Source: Apostichopus japonicus
Lineage: Eukaryota > Echinodermata > Holothuroidea > Aspidochirotida > Stichopodidae
DNA length: 64,000 bases
Reading direction: 5' to 3'
Assembly (NCBI RefSeq): GCF_037975245.1
Contig: NC_092577.1
Span: 17,374,013-17,438,012 of the forward strand
The position numbers and the translations under genes were made by a program. The notes under the pieces were generated by a model that was given only the letters and a program-made list of their open reading frames with translations, was not told where the DNA came from and searched no databases. Positions within the stretch are counted from its first letter, which is position 1. Every line of letters begins with the position of its first letter. Below, one piece after another: positions 1 through 10,329 of the stretch.

Positions 1-76
1 ACCGAAGTCAAGCAACGTAGAGCGCAGTCAGTACTTGGATGGGTGACCGCCTGGGAATACTGGGTGCCGTAGGCTT
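1..76 (+). rRNA. 5S rRNA, partial (3' part, cut by window edge)
   Basis: Begins at about position 45 of the gene and contains box A, the intermediate element and box C regions through the GGCTT 3' end. It is truncated only because the window starts here. A long spacer follows. Confidence 0.9.
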
Positions 77-358
77 TTATTTTCATAATTGATAACACTA
101 TGTTGCCACGACGATGAGAAATTGAAATGGCCTTCATTGTCTTTCCACAAGGAAAGTGTCTTGCCACGAGGAAAGCGATTTGAAAATCGAATATATTAAT
201 AAATACCTCGTTTGTTTTTATATATTAGAATTTTCTAGATATATATGTAAAATATAGATTAACATAATATATATTAAATCCATTCATGTATAATATATAT
301 ATTAAATCCACTGATCATAACCTACCAGACAAGTAGCCTACATTTCACCTCTTGGAAT

Positions 359-478
359 GTCTACGGCCATATCACGTTGACTATACCGGTTCTCGTCCGA
401 TCACCGAAGTCAAGCAACGTAGAGCGCAGTCAGTACTTGGATGGGTGACCGCCTGGGAATACTGGGTGCCGCAGGCTT
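359..478 (+). rRNA. 5S rRNA
   Basis: First complete copy. The 5' end GTCTACGGC (1-9) pairs with GCCGTAGGC (110-118) in the consensus to form helix I. CACGTTG (15-21) pairs with CAACGT (57-62) for helix II. The gene is followed by CTTTTATTTT, a polymerase III terminator. The start was set by helix I and by comparison with animal 5S sequences that begin GTCTACG. This copy has C12T and T114C; T114C puts an A-C mismatch in helix I. 282-nt spacer follows. Confidence 0.96.
408..455 (+). promoter_or_regulatory. Internal control region of 5S gene (representative)
   Basis: By position, gene nucleotides about 50-64 are box A, 67-72 the intermediate element and 80-97 box C, as in other animal 5S genes, where TFIIIA binds. 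The stretch (GTCAAGC... to ...TGACCGCC) is nearly invariant across the array, apart from A50T in ten copies, A70T in one and G64A in two. Boundaries come from the known family layout and were not measured here. Confidence 0.75.
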
Positions 479-486
479 TTATTTTC
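477..486 (+). terminator. RNA polymerase III terminator (representative)
   Basis: Directly after GGC comes CTTTTATTTT, two runs of four T on the coding strand, the usual polymerase III stop. It is present after practically every copy. One exception is the copy ending at 5803, where the first run reads CTGTTATTTT and only the second run is intact. Confidence 0.85.
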
Positions 487-537
487 ATAATTGATAACAC
501 TATGTTGCCACGACGATGAGAAATTGAAATGGCCTTC

Positions 538-553
538 ATTGTCTTTCCACAAG
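538..553. other. Spacer hairpin CTTTCC/GGAAAG (representative)
   Basis: Perfect 6-bp inverted repeat with a 4-nt loop, present in essentially every long spacer. A second inverted repeat, CGATTT-GA-AAATCG, lies about 25 nt downstream. No function is recognised. Confidence 0.6.
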
Positions 554-735
554 GAAAGTGTCTTGCCACGAGGAAAGCGATTTGAAAATCGAATATATTA
601 ATAAATAACTCGTTTGTTTTTATATATTCGAATTTTCTACATATAGATGTAAAATATAGATTAACATAATATATATTAAATCCATTCATGTATAATATAT
701 ATATTAAATCCACTAATCATAACCTACCAGACAAC

Positions 736-760
736 TAGCCTACATTTCGCCTCTTGGAAT
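736..760 (+). promoter_or_regulatory. Conserved 5' flank of long-unit 5S genes (representative)
   Basis: The last about 23 nt before the gene (GCCTACATT..CCTCTTGGAAT) are shared with the short units, which have GCCTACATTGACCTCTTGTTAT at the same place. Conservation across otherwise different spacers suggests an upstream promoter element. That role is inferred. Confidence 0.5.
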
Positions 761-880
761 GTCTACGGCCACATCACGATGACTATACCGGTTCTCGTCC
801 GATCACCGAAGTCAAGCAACGTAGAGCGCAGTCAGTACTTGGATGGGTGACCGCCTGGGAATACTGGGTGCCGTAGGCTT
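761..880 (+). rRNA. 5S rRNA
   Basis: T19A; gives an A-A mismatch opposite A59 in helix II. 282-nt spacer follows. Confidence 0.95.
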
Positions 881-1162
881 TTATTTTCATAATTGATAAC
901 ACTATGTTGCCACGACGATGAGAAATTGAAATGGCCTTCATTGTCTTTCCACAAGGAAAGTGTCTTGCCACGAGGAAAGCGATTTGAAAATCGAATATAT
1001 TAATAAATACCTCGTTTGTTTTTATATATTAGAATTTTCTAGATATATATGTAAAATATAGATTAACATAATATATATTAAATCCATTCATGTATAATAT
1101 ATATATTAAATCCACTGATCATAACCTACCAGACAAGTAGCCTACATTTCACCTCTTGGAAT

Positions 1163-1284
1163 GTCTACGGCCATATCACGTTGACTATACCGGTTCTCGT
1201 CCGATCACCGAAGTCAAGCAACGTAGAGCGCAGTCAGTACTTGGATGGGTGACCGCCTGGGGGAATACTGGGTGCCGCAGGCTT
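1163..1284 (+). rRNA. 5S rRNA, GG-insertion variant
   Basis: 122 nt. C12T, T114C, and GGG at 97-99 expanded to GGGGG at the end of box C. May be a variant gene or a pseudogene. 75-nt spacer follows. Confidence 0.88.
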
Positions 1285-1359
1285 TTATTTTCATAATTGA
1301 TAACACTATGTGGCCACGACGATGAGAAATTGAAATGGCCTACATTGACCTCTTGTTAT
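1285..1359. repeat. Mid-length 5S spacer (representative, 75 nt)
   Basis: Spacer of the about 195-bp unit. It keeps the ACTATGTTGCCACGACGATG segment of the long spacer, then goes straight from ATGGCC to TACATT, so it lacks the about 207-nt hairpin and AT-rich interior. A 76-nt version has TTTTTTAT in place of TTTTCAT. Confidence 0.9.
1337..1359 (+). promoter_or_regulatory. Conserved 5' flank of short-unit 5S genes (representative)
   Basis: GCCTACATTGACCTCTTGTTAT directly precedes the gene. Variants end CTCTTTTTAT or CCGGTTTTTAT, giving a TATA-like stretch at about -7. Promoter role is inferred from conservation only. Confidence 0.5.
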
Positions 1360-1479
1360 GTCTACGGCCACATCACGTTGACTATACCGGTTCTCGTCCG
1401 ATCACCGAAGTCAAGCAACGTAGAGCGCAGTCAGTACTTGGATGGGTGACCGCCTGGGAATACTGGGTGCCGTAGGCTT
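1360..1479 (+). rRNA. 5S rRNA (consensus copy)
   Basis: Reference copy for the variant positions given in this annotation. Helix I and helix II pair fully. 67-nt spacer follows. Confidence 0.97.
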
Positions 1480-1546
1480 TTATTTTCATAATTGATAACA
1501 CGACGATGATGAGAAATTGAAATGGTCTACATTGACCTCTTGTTAT
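1480..1546. repeat. Short 5S spacer (representative, 67 nt)
   Basis: Spacer of the 187-bp unit. GATAACAC is followed directly by GACGATGATGAG, so it is about 8 nt shorter than the 75-nt spacer. The rest is the same and ends in the conserved GCCTACATTGACC flank. Confidence 0.9.
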
Positions 1547-1665
1547 GTCTACGGCCACATCACGTTGACTATACCGTTCTCGTCCGATCACCGATGTCAA
1601 GCAACGTAGAGCGCAGTCAGTACTTGGATGGGTGACCGCCTGGGAATACTGGGTGCCGTAGGCTT
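1547..1665 (+). rRNA. 5S rRNA, 1-nt deletion
   Basis: 119 nt: one G of G30-G31 is missing; also A50T. 67-nt spacer follows. Confidence 0.88.
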
Positions 1666-1732
1666 TTATTTTCATAATTGATAACACGACGATGATGAGA
1701 AATTGAAATGGCCTACATTGACCTCTTTTTAT

Positions 1733-1852
1733 GTCTACGGCCACATCACGTTGACTATACCGGTTCTCGTCCGATCACCGAAGTCAAGCAACGTAGAGCG
1801 CAGTCAGTACTTGGATGGGTGACCGCCTGGGAATACTGGGTGCCGCAGGCTT
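1733..1852 (+). rRNA. 5S rRNA
   Basis: T114C. 280-nt spacer follows. Confidence 0.95.
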
Positions 1853-2132
1853 TTATTTTCATAATTGATAACACTATGTTGCCACGACGATGAGAAATTG
1901 AAATGGCCTTCATTGTCTTTCCACAAGGAAAGTGTCTTGCCACGAGGAAAGCGATTTGAAAATCGAATATATTAATAAATAACTCGTTTGTTTTTATATA
2001 TTAGAATTGTCTACATATATATGTAAAATACAGATTAACATAATATATATTAAATCCATTCATGTATAATATATATTAAATCCACTGATCATAACCTACC
2101 AGACAACTAGCCTACATTTCGCCTCTTGGAAT

Positions 2133-2252
2133 GTCTACGGCCACATCACGATGACTATACCGGTTCTCGTCCGATCACCGAAGTCAAGCAACGTAGAGCG
2201 CAGTCAGTACTTGGATGGGTGACCGCCTGGGAATACTGGGTGCCGTAGGCTT
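2133..2252 (+). rRNA. 5S rRNA
   Basis: T19A. 282-nt spacer follows. Confidence 0.95.
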
Positions 2253-2534
2253 TTATTTTCATAATTGATAACACTATGTTGCCACGACGATGAGAAATTG
2301 AAATGGCCTTCATTGTCTTTCCACAAGGAAAGTGTCTTGCCACGAGGAAAGCGATTTGAAAATCGAATATATTAATAAATACCTCGTTTGTTTTTATATA
2401 TTAGAATTTTCTAGATATATATGTAAAATATAGATTAACATAATATATATTAAATCCATTCATGTATAATATATATATTAAATCCACTGATCATAACCTA
2501 CCAGACAAGTAGCCTACATTTCACCTCTTGGAAT

Positions 2535-2656
2535 GTCTACGGCCATATCACGTTGACTATACCGGTTCTCGTCCGATCACCGAAGTCAAGCAACGTAGAG
2601 CGCAGTCAGTACTTGGATGGGTGACCGCCTGGGGGAATACTGGGTGCCGCAGGCTT
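2535..2656 (+). rRNA. 5S rRNA, GG-insertion variant
   Basis: C12T, GG insertion, T114C. 75-nt spacer follows. Confidence 0.88.
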
Positions 2657-2731
2657 TTATTTTCATAATTGATAACACTATGTTGCCACGACGATGAGAA
2701 ATTGAAATGGCCTACATTGACCTCTTGTTAT

Positions 2732-2851
2732 GTCTACGGCCACATCACGTTGACTATACCGGTTCTCGTCCGATCACCGAAGTCAAGCAACGTAGAGCGC
2801 AGTCAGTACTTGGATGGGTGACCGCCTGGGAATACTGGGTGCCGTAGGCTT
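2732..2851 (+). rRNA. 5S rRNA
   Basis: Consensus. 67-nt spacer follows. Confidence 0.96.
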
Positions 2852-2918
2852 TTATTTTCATAATTGATAACACGACGATGATGAGAAATTGAAATGGTCT
2901 ACATTGACCTCTTGTTAT

Positions 2919-3038
2919 GTCTACGGCCACATCACGTTGACTATACCGGTTCTCGTCCGATCACCGATGTCAAGCAACGTAGAGCGCAGTCAGTACTTGG
3001 ATGGGTGACCGCCTGGGAATACTGGGTGCCGTAGGCTT
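2919..3038 (+). rRNA. 5S rRNA
   Basis: A50T, at the box A edge. 67-nt spacer follows. Confidence 0.95.
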
Positions 3039-3105
3039 TTATTTTCATAATTGATAACACGACGATGATGAGAAATTGAAATGGCCTACATTGACCTCTT
3101 TTTAT

Positions 3106-3225
3106 GTCTACGGCCACATCACGTTGACTATACCGGTTCTCGTCCGATCACCGAAGTCAAGCAACGTAGAGCGCAGTCAGTACTTGGATGGGTGACCGCC
3201 TGGGAATACTGGGTGCCGTAGGCTT
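3106..3225 (+). rRNA. 5S rRNA
   Basis: Consensus. 76-nt spacer follows. Confidence 0.96.
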
Positions 3226-3301
3226 TTATTTTTTATAATTGATAACACTATGTTGCCACGACGATGAGAAATTGAAATGGCCTACATTGACCGGTTTTTA
3301 T

Positions 3302-3421
3302 GTCTACGGCCACATCACGTTGACTATACCGGTTCTCGTCCGATCACCGAAGTCAAGCAACGTAGAGCGCAGTCAGTACTTGGATGGGTGACCGCCTGGG
3401 AATACTGGGTGCCGCAGGCTT
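3302..3421 (+). rRNA. 5S rRNA
   Basis: T114C; preceded by the CCGGTTTTTAT flank. 280-nt spacer follows. Confidence 0.95.
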
Positions 3422-3701
3422 TTATTTTCATAATTGATAACACTATGTTGCCACGACGATGAGAAATTGAAATGGCCTTCATTGTCTTTCCACAAGGAAA
3501 GTGTCTTGCCACGAGGAAAGCGATTTGAAAATCGAATATATTAATAAATAACTCGTTTGTTTTTATATATTAGAATTGTCTACATATATATGTAAAATAC
3601 AGATTAACATAATATATATTAAATCCATTCATGTATAATATATATTAAATCCACTGATCATAACCTACCAGACAACTAGCCTACATTTCGCCTCTTGGAA
3701 T

Positions 3702-3821
3702 GTCTACGGCCACATCACGATGACTATACCGGTTCTCGTCCGATCACCGAAGTCAAGCAACGTAGAGCGCAGTCAGTACTTGGATGGGTGACCGCCTGGG
3801 AATACTGGGTGCCGTAGGCTT
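3702..3821 (+). rRNA. 5S rRNA
   Basis: T19A. 67-nt spacer follows. Confidence 0.95.
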
Positions 3822-3888
3822 TTATTTTCATAATTGATAACACGACGATGATGAGAAATTGAAATGGTCTACATTGACCTCTTGTTAT

Positions 3889-4008
3889 GTCTACGGCCAC
3901 ATCACGTTGACTATACCGGTTCTCGTCCGATCACCGATGTCAAGCAACGTAGAGCGCTGTCAGTACTTGGATGGGTGACCGCCTGGGAATACTGGGTGCC
4001 GTAGGCTT
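3889..4008 (+). rRNA. 5S rRNA
   Basis: A50T and A70T (the only A70T copy seen). 67-nt spacer follows. Confidence 0.93.
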
Positions 4009-4075
4009 TTATTTTCATAATTGATAACACGACGATGATGAGAAATTGAAATGGTCTACATTGACCTCTTGTTAT

Positions 4076-4195
4076 GTCTACGGCCACATCACGTTGACTA
4101 TACCGGTTCTCGTCCGATCACCGATGTCAAGCAACGTAGAGCGCAGTCAGTACTTGGATGGGTGACCGCCTGGGAATACTGGGTGCCGCAGGCTT
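4076..4195 (+). rRNA. 5S rRNA
   Basis: A50T with T114C. 282-nt spacer follows. Confidence 0.95.
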
Positions 4196-4477
4196 TTATT
4201 TTCATAATTGATAACACTATGTTGCCACGACGATGAGAAATTGAAATGGCCTTCATTGTCTTTCCACAAGGAAAGTGTCTTGCCACGAGGAAAGCGATTT
4301 GAAAATCGAATATATTAATAAATAACTCGTTTGTTTTTATATATTAGAATTTTCTACATATAGATGTAAAATATAGATTAACATAATATATATTAAATCC
4401 ATTCATGTATAATATATATATTAAATCCACTAATCATAACCTACCAGACAACTAGCCTACATTTCGCCTCTTGGAAT

Positions 4478-4597
4478 GTCTACGGCCACATCACGATGAC
4501 TATACCGGTTCTCGTCCGATCACCGAAGTCAAGCAACGTAGAGCGCAGTCAGTACTTGGATGGGTGACCGCCTGGGAATACTGGGTGCCGTAGGCTT
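4478..4597 (+). rRNA. 5S rRNA
   Basis: T19A. 282-nt spacer follows. Confidence 0.95.
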
Positions 4598-4879
4598 TTA
4601 TTTTCATAATTGATAACACTATGTTGCCACGACGATGAGAAATTGAAATGGCCTTCATTGTCTTTCCACAAGGAAAGTGTCTTGCCACGAGGAAAGCGAT
4701 TTGAAAATCGAATATATTAATAAATACCTCGTTTGTTTTTATATATTAGAATTTTCTAGATATATATGTAAAATATAGATTAACATAATATATATTAAAT
4801 CCATTCATGTATAATATATATATTAAATCCACTAATCATAACCTACCAGACAACTAGCCTACATTTCGCCTCTTGGAAT

Positions 4880-4999
4880 GTCTACGGCCACATCACGATG
4901 ACTATACCGGTTCTCGTCCGATCACCGAAGTCAAGCAACGTAGAGCGCAGTCAGTACTTGGATGGGTGACCGCCTGGGAATACTGGGTGCCGTAGGCTT
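4880..4999 (+). rRNA. 5S rRNA
   Basis: T19A. 282-nt spacer follows. Confidence 0.95.
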
Positions 5000-5281
5000 T
5001 TATTTTCATAATTGATAACACTATGTTGCCACGACGATGAGAAATTGAAATGGCCTTCATTGTCTTTCCACAAGGAAAGTGTCTTGCCACGAGGAAAGCG
5101 ATTTGAAAATCGAATATATTAATAAATACCTCGTTTGTTTTTATATATTAGAATTTTCTAGATATATATGTAAAATATAGATTAACATAATATATATTAA
5201 ATCCATTCATGTATAATATATATATTAAATCCACTGATCATAACCTACCAGACAAGTAGCCTACATTTCACCTCTTGGAAT

Positions 5282-5401
5282 GTCTACGGCCATATCACGT
5301 TGACTATACCGGTTCTCGTCCGATCACCGAAGTCAAGCAACGTAGAGCGCAGTCAGTACTTGGATGGGTGACCGCCTGGGAATACTGGGTGCCGCAGGCT
5401 T
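5282..5401 (+). rRNA. 5S rRNA
   Basis: C12T, T114C. 282-nt spacer follows. Confidence 0.95.
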
Positions 5402-5683
5402 TTATTTTCATAATTGATAACACTATGTTGCCACGACGATGAGAAATTGAAATGGCCTTCATTGTCTTTCCACAAGGAAAGTGTCTTGCCACGAGGAAAG
5501 CGATTTGAAAATCGAATATATTAATAAATAACTCGTTTGTTTTTATATATTCGAATTTTCTACATATAGATGTAAAATATAGATTAACATAATATATATT
5601 AAATCCATTCATGTATAATATATATATTAAATCCACTAATCATAACCTACCAGACAACTAGCCTACATTTCGCCTCTTGGAAT

Positions 5684-5803
5684 GTCTACGGCCACATCAC
5701 GATGACTATACCGGTTCTCGTCCGATCACCGAAGTCAAGCAACGTAGAGCGCAGTCAGTACTTGGATGGGTGACCGCCTGGGAATACTGGGTGCCGTAGG
5801 CTG
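5684..5803 (+). rRNA. 5S rRNA, altered terminator
   Basis: T19A. First terminator run is CTGTT, not CTTTT; the second TTTT remains. 75-nt spacer follows. Confidence 0.94.
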
Positions 5804-5878
5804 TTATTTTCATAATTGATAACACTATGTTGCCACGACGATGAGAAATTGAAATGGCCTACATTGACCTCTTGTTAT

Positions 5879-5998
5879 GTCTACGGCCACATCACGTTGA
5901 CTATACCGGTTCTCGTCCGATCACCGATGTCAAGCAACGTAGAGCGCAGTCAGTACTTGGATGGGTGACCGCCTGGGAATACTGGGTGCCGTAGGCTT
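5879..5998 (+). rRNA. 5S rRNA
   Basis: A50T. 67-nt spacer follows. Confidence 0.95.
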
Positions 5999-6065
5999 TT
6001 ATTTTCATAATTGATAACACGACGATGATGAGAAATTGAAATGGCCTACATTGACCTCTTTTTAT

Positions 6066-6185
6066 GTCTACGGCCACATCACGTTGACTATACCGGTTCT
6101 CGTCCGATCACCGAAGTCAAGCAACGTAGAGCGCAGTCAGTACTTGGATGGGTGACCGCCTGGGAATACTGGGTGCCGCAGGCTT
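6066..6185 (+). rRNA. 5S rRNA
   Basis: T114C; downstream TTCATATTTG marker shared only with the copy at 16106. 280-nt spacer follows. Confidence 0.95.
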
Positions 6186-6465
6186 TTATTTTCATATTTG
6201 ATAACACTATGTTGCCACGACGATGAGAAATTGAAATGGCCTTCATTGTCTTTCCACAAGGAAAGTGTCTTGCCACGAGGAAAGCGATTTGAAAATCGAA
6301 TATATTAATAAATAACTCGTTTGTTTTTATATATTAGAATTGTCTACATATATATGTAAAATACAGATTAACATAATATATATTAAATCCATTCATGTAT
6401 AATATATATTAAATCCACTGATCATAACCTACCAGACAACTAGCCTACATTTCGCCTCTTGGAAT

Positions 6466-6585
6466 GTCTACGGCCACATCACGATGACTATACCGGTTCT
6501 CGTCCGATCACCGAAGTCAAGCAACGTAGAGCGCAGTCAGTACTTGGATGGGTGACCGCCTGGGAATACTGGGTGCCGTAGGCTT
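6466..6585 (+). rRNA. 5S rRNA
   Basis: T19A. 67-nt spacer follows. Confidence 0.95.
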
Positions 6586-6652
6586 TTATTTTCATAATTG
6601 ATAACACGACGATGATGAGAAATTGAAATGGTCTACATTGACCTCTTGTTAT

Positions 6653-6772
6653 GTCTACGGCCACATCACGTTGACTATACCGGTTCTCGTCCGATCACCG
6701 ATGTCAAGCAACGTAGAGCGCAGTCAGTACTTGGATGGGTGACCGCCTGGGAATACTGGGTGCCGTAGGCTT
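6653..6772 (+). rRNA. 5S rRNA
   Basis: A50T. 67-nt spacer follows. Confidence 0.95.
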
Positions 6773-6839
6773 TTATTTTCATAATTGATAACACGACGAT
6801 GATGAGAAATTGAAATGGCCTACATTGACCTCTTTTTAT

Positions 6840-6959
6840 GTCTACGGCCACATCACGTTGACTATACCGGTTCTCGTCCGATCACCGAAGTCAAGCAACG
6901 TAGAGCGCAGTCAGTACTTGGATGGGTGACCGCCTGGGAATACTGGGTGCCGTAGGCTT
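6840..6959 (+). rRNA. 5S rRNA
   Basis: Consensus. 76-nt spacer follows. Confidence 0.96.
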
Positions 6960-7035
6960 TTATTTTTTATAATTGATAACACTATGTTGCCACGACGATG
7001 AGAAATTGAAATGGCCTACATTGACCGGTTTTTAT

Positions 7036-7155
7036 GTCTACGGCCACATCACGTTGACTATACCGGTTCTCGTCCGATCACCGAAGTCAAGCAACGTAGA
7101 GCGCAGTCAGTACTTGGATGGGTGACCGCCTGGGAATACTGGGTGCCGTAGGCTT
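7036..7155 (+). rRNA. 5S rRNA
   Basis: Consensus; CCGGTTTTTAT flank. 67-nt spacer follows. Confidence 0.96.
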
Positions 7156-7222
7156 TTATTTTCATAATTGATAACACGACGATGATGAGAAATTGAAATG
7201 GCCTACATTGACCGGTTTTTAT

Positions 7223-7342
7223 GTCTACGGCCACATCACGTTGACTATACCGGTTCTCGTCCGATCACCGAAGTCAAGCAACGTAGAGCGCAGTCAGTAC
7301 TTGGATGGGTGACCGCCTGGGAATACTGGGTGCCGTAGGCTT
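7223..7342 (+). rRNA. 5S rRNA
   Basis: Consensus; CCGGTTTTTAT flank. 67-nt spacer follows. Confidence 0.96.
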
Positions 7343-7409
7343 TTATTTTCATAATTGATAACACGACGATGATGAGAAATTGAAATGGCCTACATTGACC
7401 GGTTTTTAT

Positions 7410-7531
7410 GTCTACGGCCACATCACGTTGACTATACCGGTTCTCGTCCGATCACCGAAGTCAAGCAACGTAGAGCGCAGTCAGTACTTGGATGGGTGAC
7501 CGCCTGGGGGAATACTGGGTGCCGCAGGCTT
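7410..7531 (+). rRNA. 5S rRNA, GG-insertion variant
   Basis: GG insertion, T114C; CCGGTTTTTAT flank. 282-nt spacer follows. Confidence 0.88.
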
Positions 7532-7813
7532 TTATTTTCATAATTGATAACACTATGTTGCCACGACGATGACAAATTGAAATGGCCTTCATTGTCTTTC
7601 CACAAGGAAAGTGTCTTGCCACGAGGAAAGCGATTTGAAAATCGAATATATTAATAAATAACTCGTTTGTTTTTATATATTAGAATTTTCTACATATAGA
7701 TGTAAAATATAGATTAACATAATATATATTAAATCCATTCATGTATAATATATATATTAAATCCACTAATCATAACCTACCAGACAACTAGCCTACATTT
7801 CGCCTCTTGGAAT

Positions 7814-7933
7814 GTCTACGGCCACATCACGATGACTATACCGGTTCTCGTCCGATCACCGAAGTCAAGCAACGTAGAGCGCAGTCAGTACTTGGATGGG
7901 TGACCGCCTGGGAATACTGGGTGCCGTAGGCTT
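7814..7933 (+). rRNA. 5S rRNA
   Basis: T19A. 282-nt spacer follows. Confidence 0.95.
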
Positions 7934-8215
7934 TTATTTTCATAATTGATAACACTATGTTGCCACGACGATGAGAAATTGAAATGGCCTTCATTGTCTT
8001 TCCACAAGGAAAGTGTCTTGCCACGAGGAAAGCGATTTGAAAATCGAATATATTAATAAATACCTCGTTTGTTTTTATATATTAGAATTTTCTAGATATA
8101 TATGTAAAATATAGATTAACATAATATATATTAAATCCATTCATGTATAATATATATATTAAATCCACTGATCATAACCTACCAGACAAGTAGCCTACAT
8201 TTCACCTCTTGGAAT

Positions 8216-8335
8216 GTCTACGGCCATATCACGTTGACTATACCGGTTCTCGTCCGATCACCGAAGTCAAGCAACGTAGAGCGCAGTCAGTACTTGGATG
8301 GGTGACCGCCTGGGAATACTGGGTGCCGCAGGCTT
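8216..8335 (+). rRNA. 5S rRNA
   Basis: C12T, T114C. 282-nt spacer follows. Confidence 0.95.
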
Positions 8336-8617
8336 TTATTTTCATAATTGATAACACTATGTTGCCACGACGATGAGAAATTGAAATGGCCTTCATTGTC
8401 TTTCCACAAGGAAAGTGTCTTGCCACGAGGAAAGCGATTTGAAAATCGAATATATTAATAAATAACTCGTTTGTTTTAATATATTCGAATTTTCTACATA
8501 TAGATGTAAAATATAGATTAACATAATATATATTAAATCCATTCATGTATAATATATATATTAAATCCACTAATCATAACCTACCAGACAACTAGCCTAC
8601 ATTTCGCCTCTTGGAAT

Positions 8618-8737
8618 GTCTACGGCCACATCACGATGACTATACCGGTTCTCGTCCGATCACCGAAGTCAAGCAACGTAGAGCGCAGTCAGTACTTGGA
8701 TGGGTGACCGCCTGGGAATACTGGGTGCCGTAGGCTT
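8618..8737 (+). rRNA. 5S rRNA
   Basis: T19A. 282-nt spacer follows. Confidence 0.95.
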
Positions 8738-9019
8738 TTATTTTCATAATTGATAACACTATGTTGCCACGACGATGAGAAATTGAAATGGCCTTCATTG
8801 TCTTTCCACAAGGAAAGTGTCTTGCCACGAGGAAAGCGATTTGAAAATCGAATATATTAATAAATACCTCGTTTGTTTTTATATATTAGAATTTTCTAGA
8901 TATATATGTAAAATATAGATTAACATAATATATATTAAATCCATTCATGTATAATATATATATTAAATCCACTGATCATAACCTACCAGACAAGTAGCCT
9001 ACATTTCACCTCTTGGAAT

Positions 9020-9141
9020 GTCTACGGCCATATCACGTTGACTATACCGGTTCTCGTCCGATCACCGAAGTCAAGCAACGTAGAGCGCAGTCAGTACTTG
9101 GATGGGTGACCGCCTGGGGGAATACTGGGTGCCGCAGGCTT
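9020..9141 (+). rRNA. 5S rRNA, GG-insertion variant
   Basis: C12T, GG insertion, T114C. 75-nt spacer follows. Confidence 0.88.
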
Positions 9142-9216
9142 TTATTTTCATAATTGATAACACTATGTTGCCACGACGATGAGAAATTGAAATGGCCTAC
9201 ATTGACCTCTTGTTAT

Positions 9217-9336
9217 GTCTACGGCCACATCACGTTGACTATACCGGTTCTCGTCCGATCACCGAAGTCAAGCAACGTAGAGCGCAGTCAGTACTTGGAT
9301 GGGTGACCGCCTGGGAATACTGGGTGCCGTAGGCTT
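9217..9336 (+). rRNA. 5S rRNA
   Basis: Consensus. 67-nt spacer follows. Confidence 0.96.
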
Positions 9337-9403
9337 TTATTTTCATAATTGATAACACGACGATGATGAGAAATTGAAATGGCCTACATTGACCGGTTTT
9401 TAT

Positions 9404-9525
9404 GTCTACGGCCACATCACGTTGACTATACCGGTTCTCGTCCGATCACCGAAGTCAAGCAACGTAGAGCGCAGTCAGTACTTGGATGGGTGACCGCCTG
9501 GGGGAATACTGGGTGCCGCAGGCTT
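9404..9525 (+). rRNA. 5S rRNA, GG-insertion variant
   Basis: GG insertion, T114C; CCGGTTTTTAT flank. 282-nt spacer follows. Confidence 0.88.
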
Positions 9526-9807
9526 TTATTTTCATAATTGATAACACTATGTTGCCACGACGATGAGAAATTGAAATGGCCTTCATTGTCTTTCCACAAG
9601 GAAAGTGTCTTGCCACGAGGAAAGCGATTTGAAAATCGAATATATTAATAAATAACTCGTTTGTTTTTATATATTAGAATTTTCTACATATAGATGTAAA
9701 ATATAGATTAACATAATATATATTAAATCCATTCATGTATAATATATATATTAAATCCACTGATCATAACCTACCAGACAAGTAGCCTACATTTCACCTC
9801 TTGGAAT

Positions 9808-9927
9808 GTCTACGGCCATATCACGTTGACTATACCGGTTCTCGTCCGATCACCGAAGTCAAGCAACGTAGAGCGCAGTCAGTACTTGGATGGGTGACCG
9901 CCTGGGAATACTGGGTGCCGCAGGCTT
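9808..9927 (+). rRNA. 5S rRNA
   Basis: C12T, T114C. 282-nt spacer follows. Confidence 0.95.
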
Positions 9928-10209
9928 TTATTTTCATAATTGATAACACTATGTTGCCACGACGATGAGAAATTGAAATGGCCTTCATTGTCTTTCCACA
10001 AGGAAAGTGTCTTGCCACGAGGAAAGCGATTTGAAAATCGAATATATTAATAAATAACTCGTTTGTTTTTATATATTCGAATTTTCTACATATAGATGTA
10101 AAATATAGATTAACATAATATATATTAAATCCATTCATGTATAATATATATATTAAATCCACTAATCATAACCTACCAGACAACTAGCCTACATTTCGCC
10201 TCTTGGAAT

Positions 10210-10329
10210 GTCTACGGCCACATCACGATGACTATACCGGTTCTCGTCCGATCACCGAAGTCAAGCAACGTAGAGCGCAGTCAGTACTTGGATGGGTGAC
10301 CGCCTGGGAATACTGGGTGCCGTAGGCTT
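10210..10329 (+). rRNA. 5S rRNA
   Basis: T19A. 282-nt spacer follows. Confidence 0.95.

Larger units (their letters stand above)
479..760. repeat. Long 5S spacer (representative, 282 nt)
   Basis: AT-rich spacer of the about 402-bp unit. In order it holds the T-run terminator, a segment shared with the short spacers (ATAATTGATAACAC to GAAATGGCC), two small hairpins (CTTTCC-ACAA-GGAAAG and CGATTT-GA-AAATCG), and an AT-rich block with two copies of an ATATATTAAATCCA motif. It ends with the gene-proximal segment GCCTACATTTC...TTGGAAT. Two 3' end versions exist. One reads ACAACTAG...TTTCGCC and precedes T19A genes. The other reads ACAAGTAG...TTTCACC and precedes C12T or consensus genes. No gene is seen in it. 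Confidence 0.9.

Noticed and set aside
381-713. Repeated minus-strand open frames of 62-120 aa across the array
   Set aside because: They run antisense through the 5S gene and spacer and recur with each unit only because the DNA repeats. Changes are single-base array variants, with no family resemblance.
479-760. Spliced-leader or snRNA gene in the 5S spacer, as in nematodes and some other animals
   Set aside because: No leader with a splice donor followed by an Sm site was recognised; AT-rich hairpins and ATATATTAAATCC repeats fill the spacer.
1708-1893. Repeated plus-strand 61-aa open frames starting in the spacer ATGGCC
   Set aside because: Most of the frame is the 5S rRNA gene itself; its conservation is explained by the RNA.
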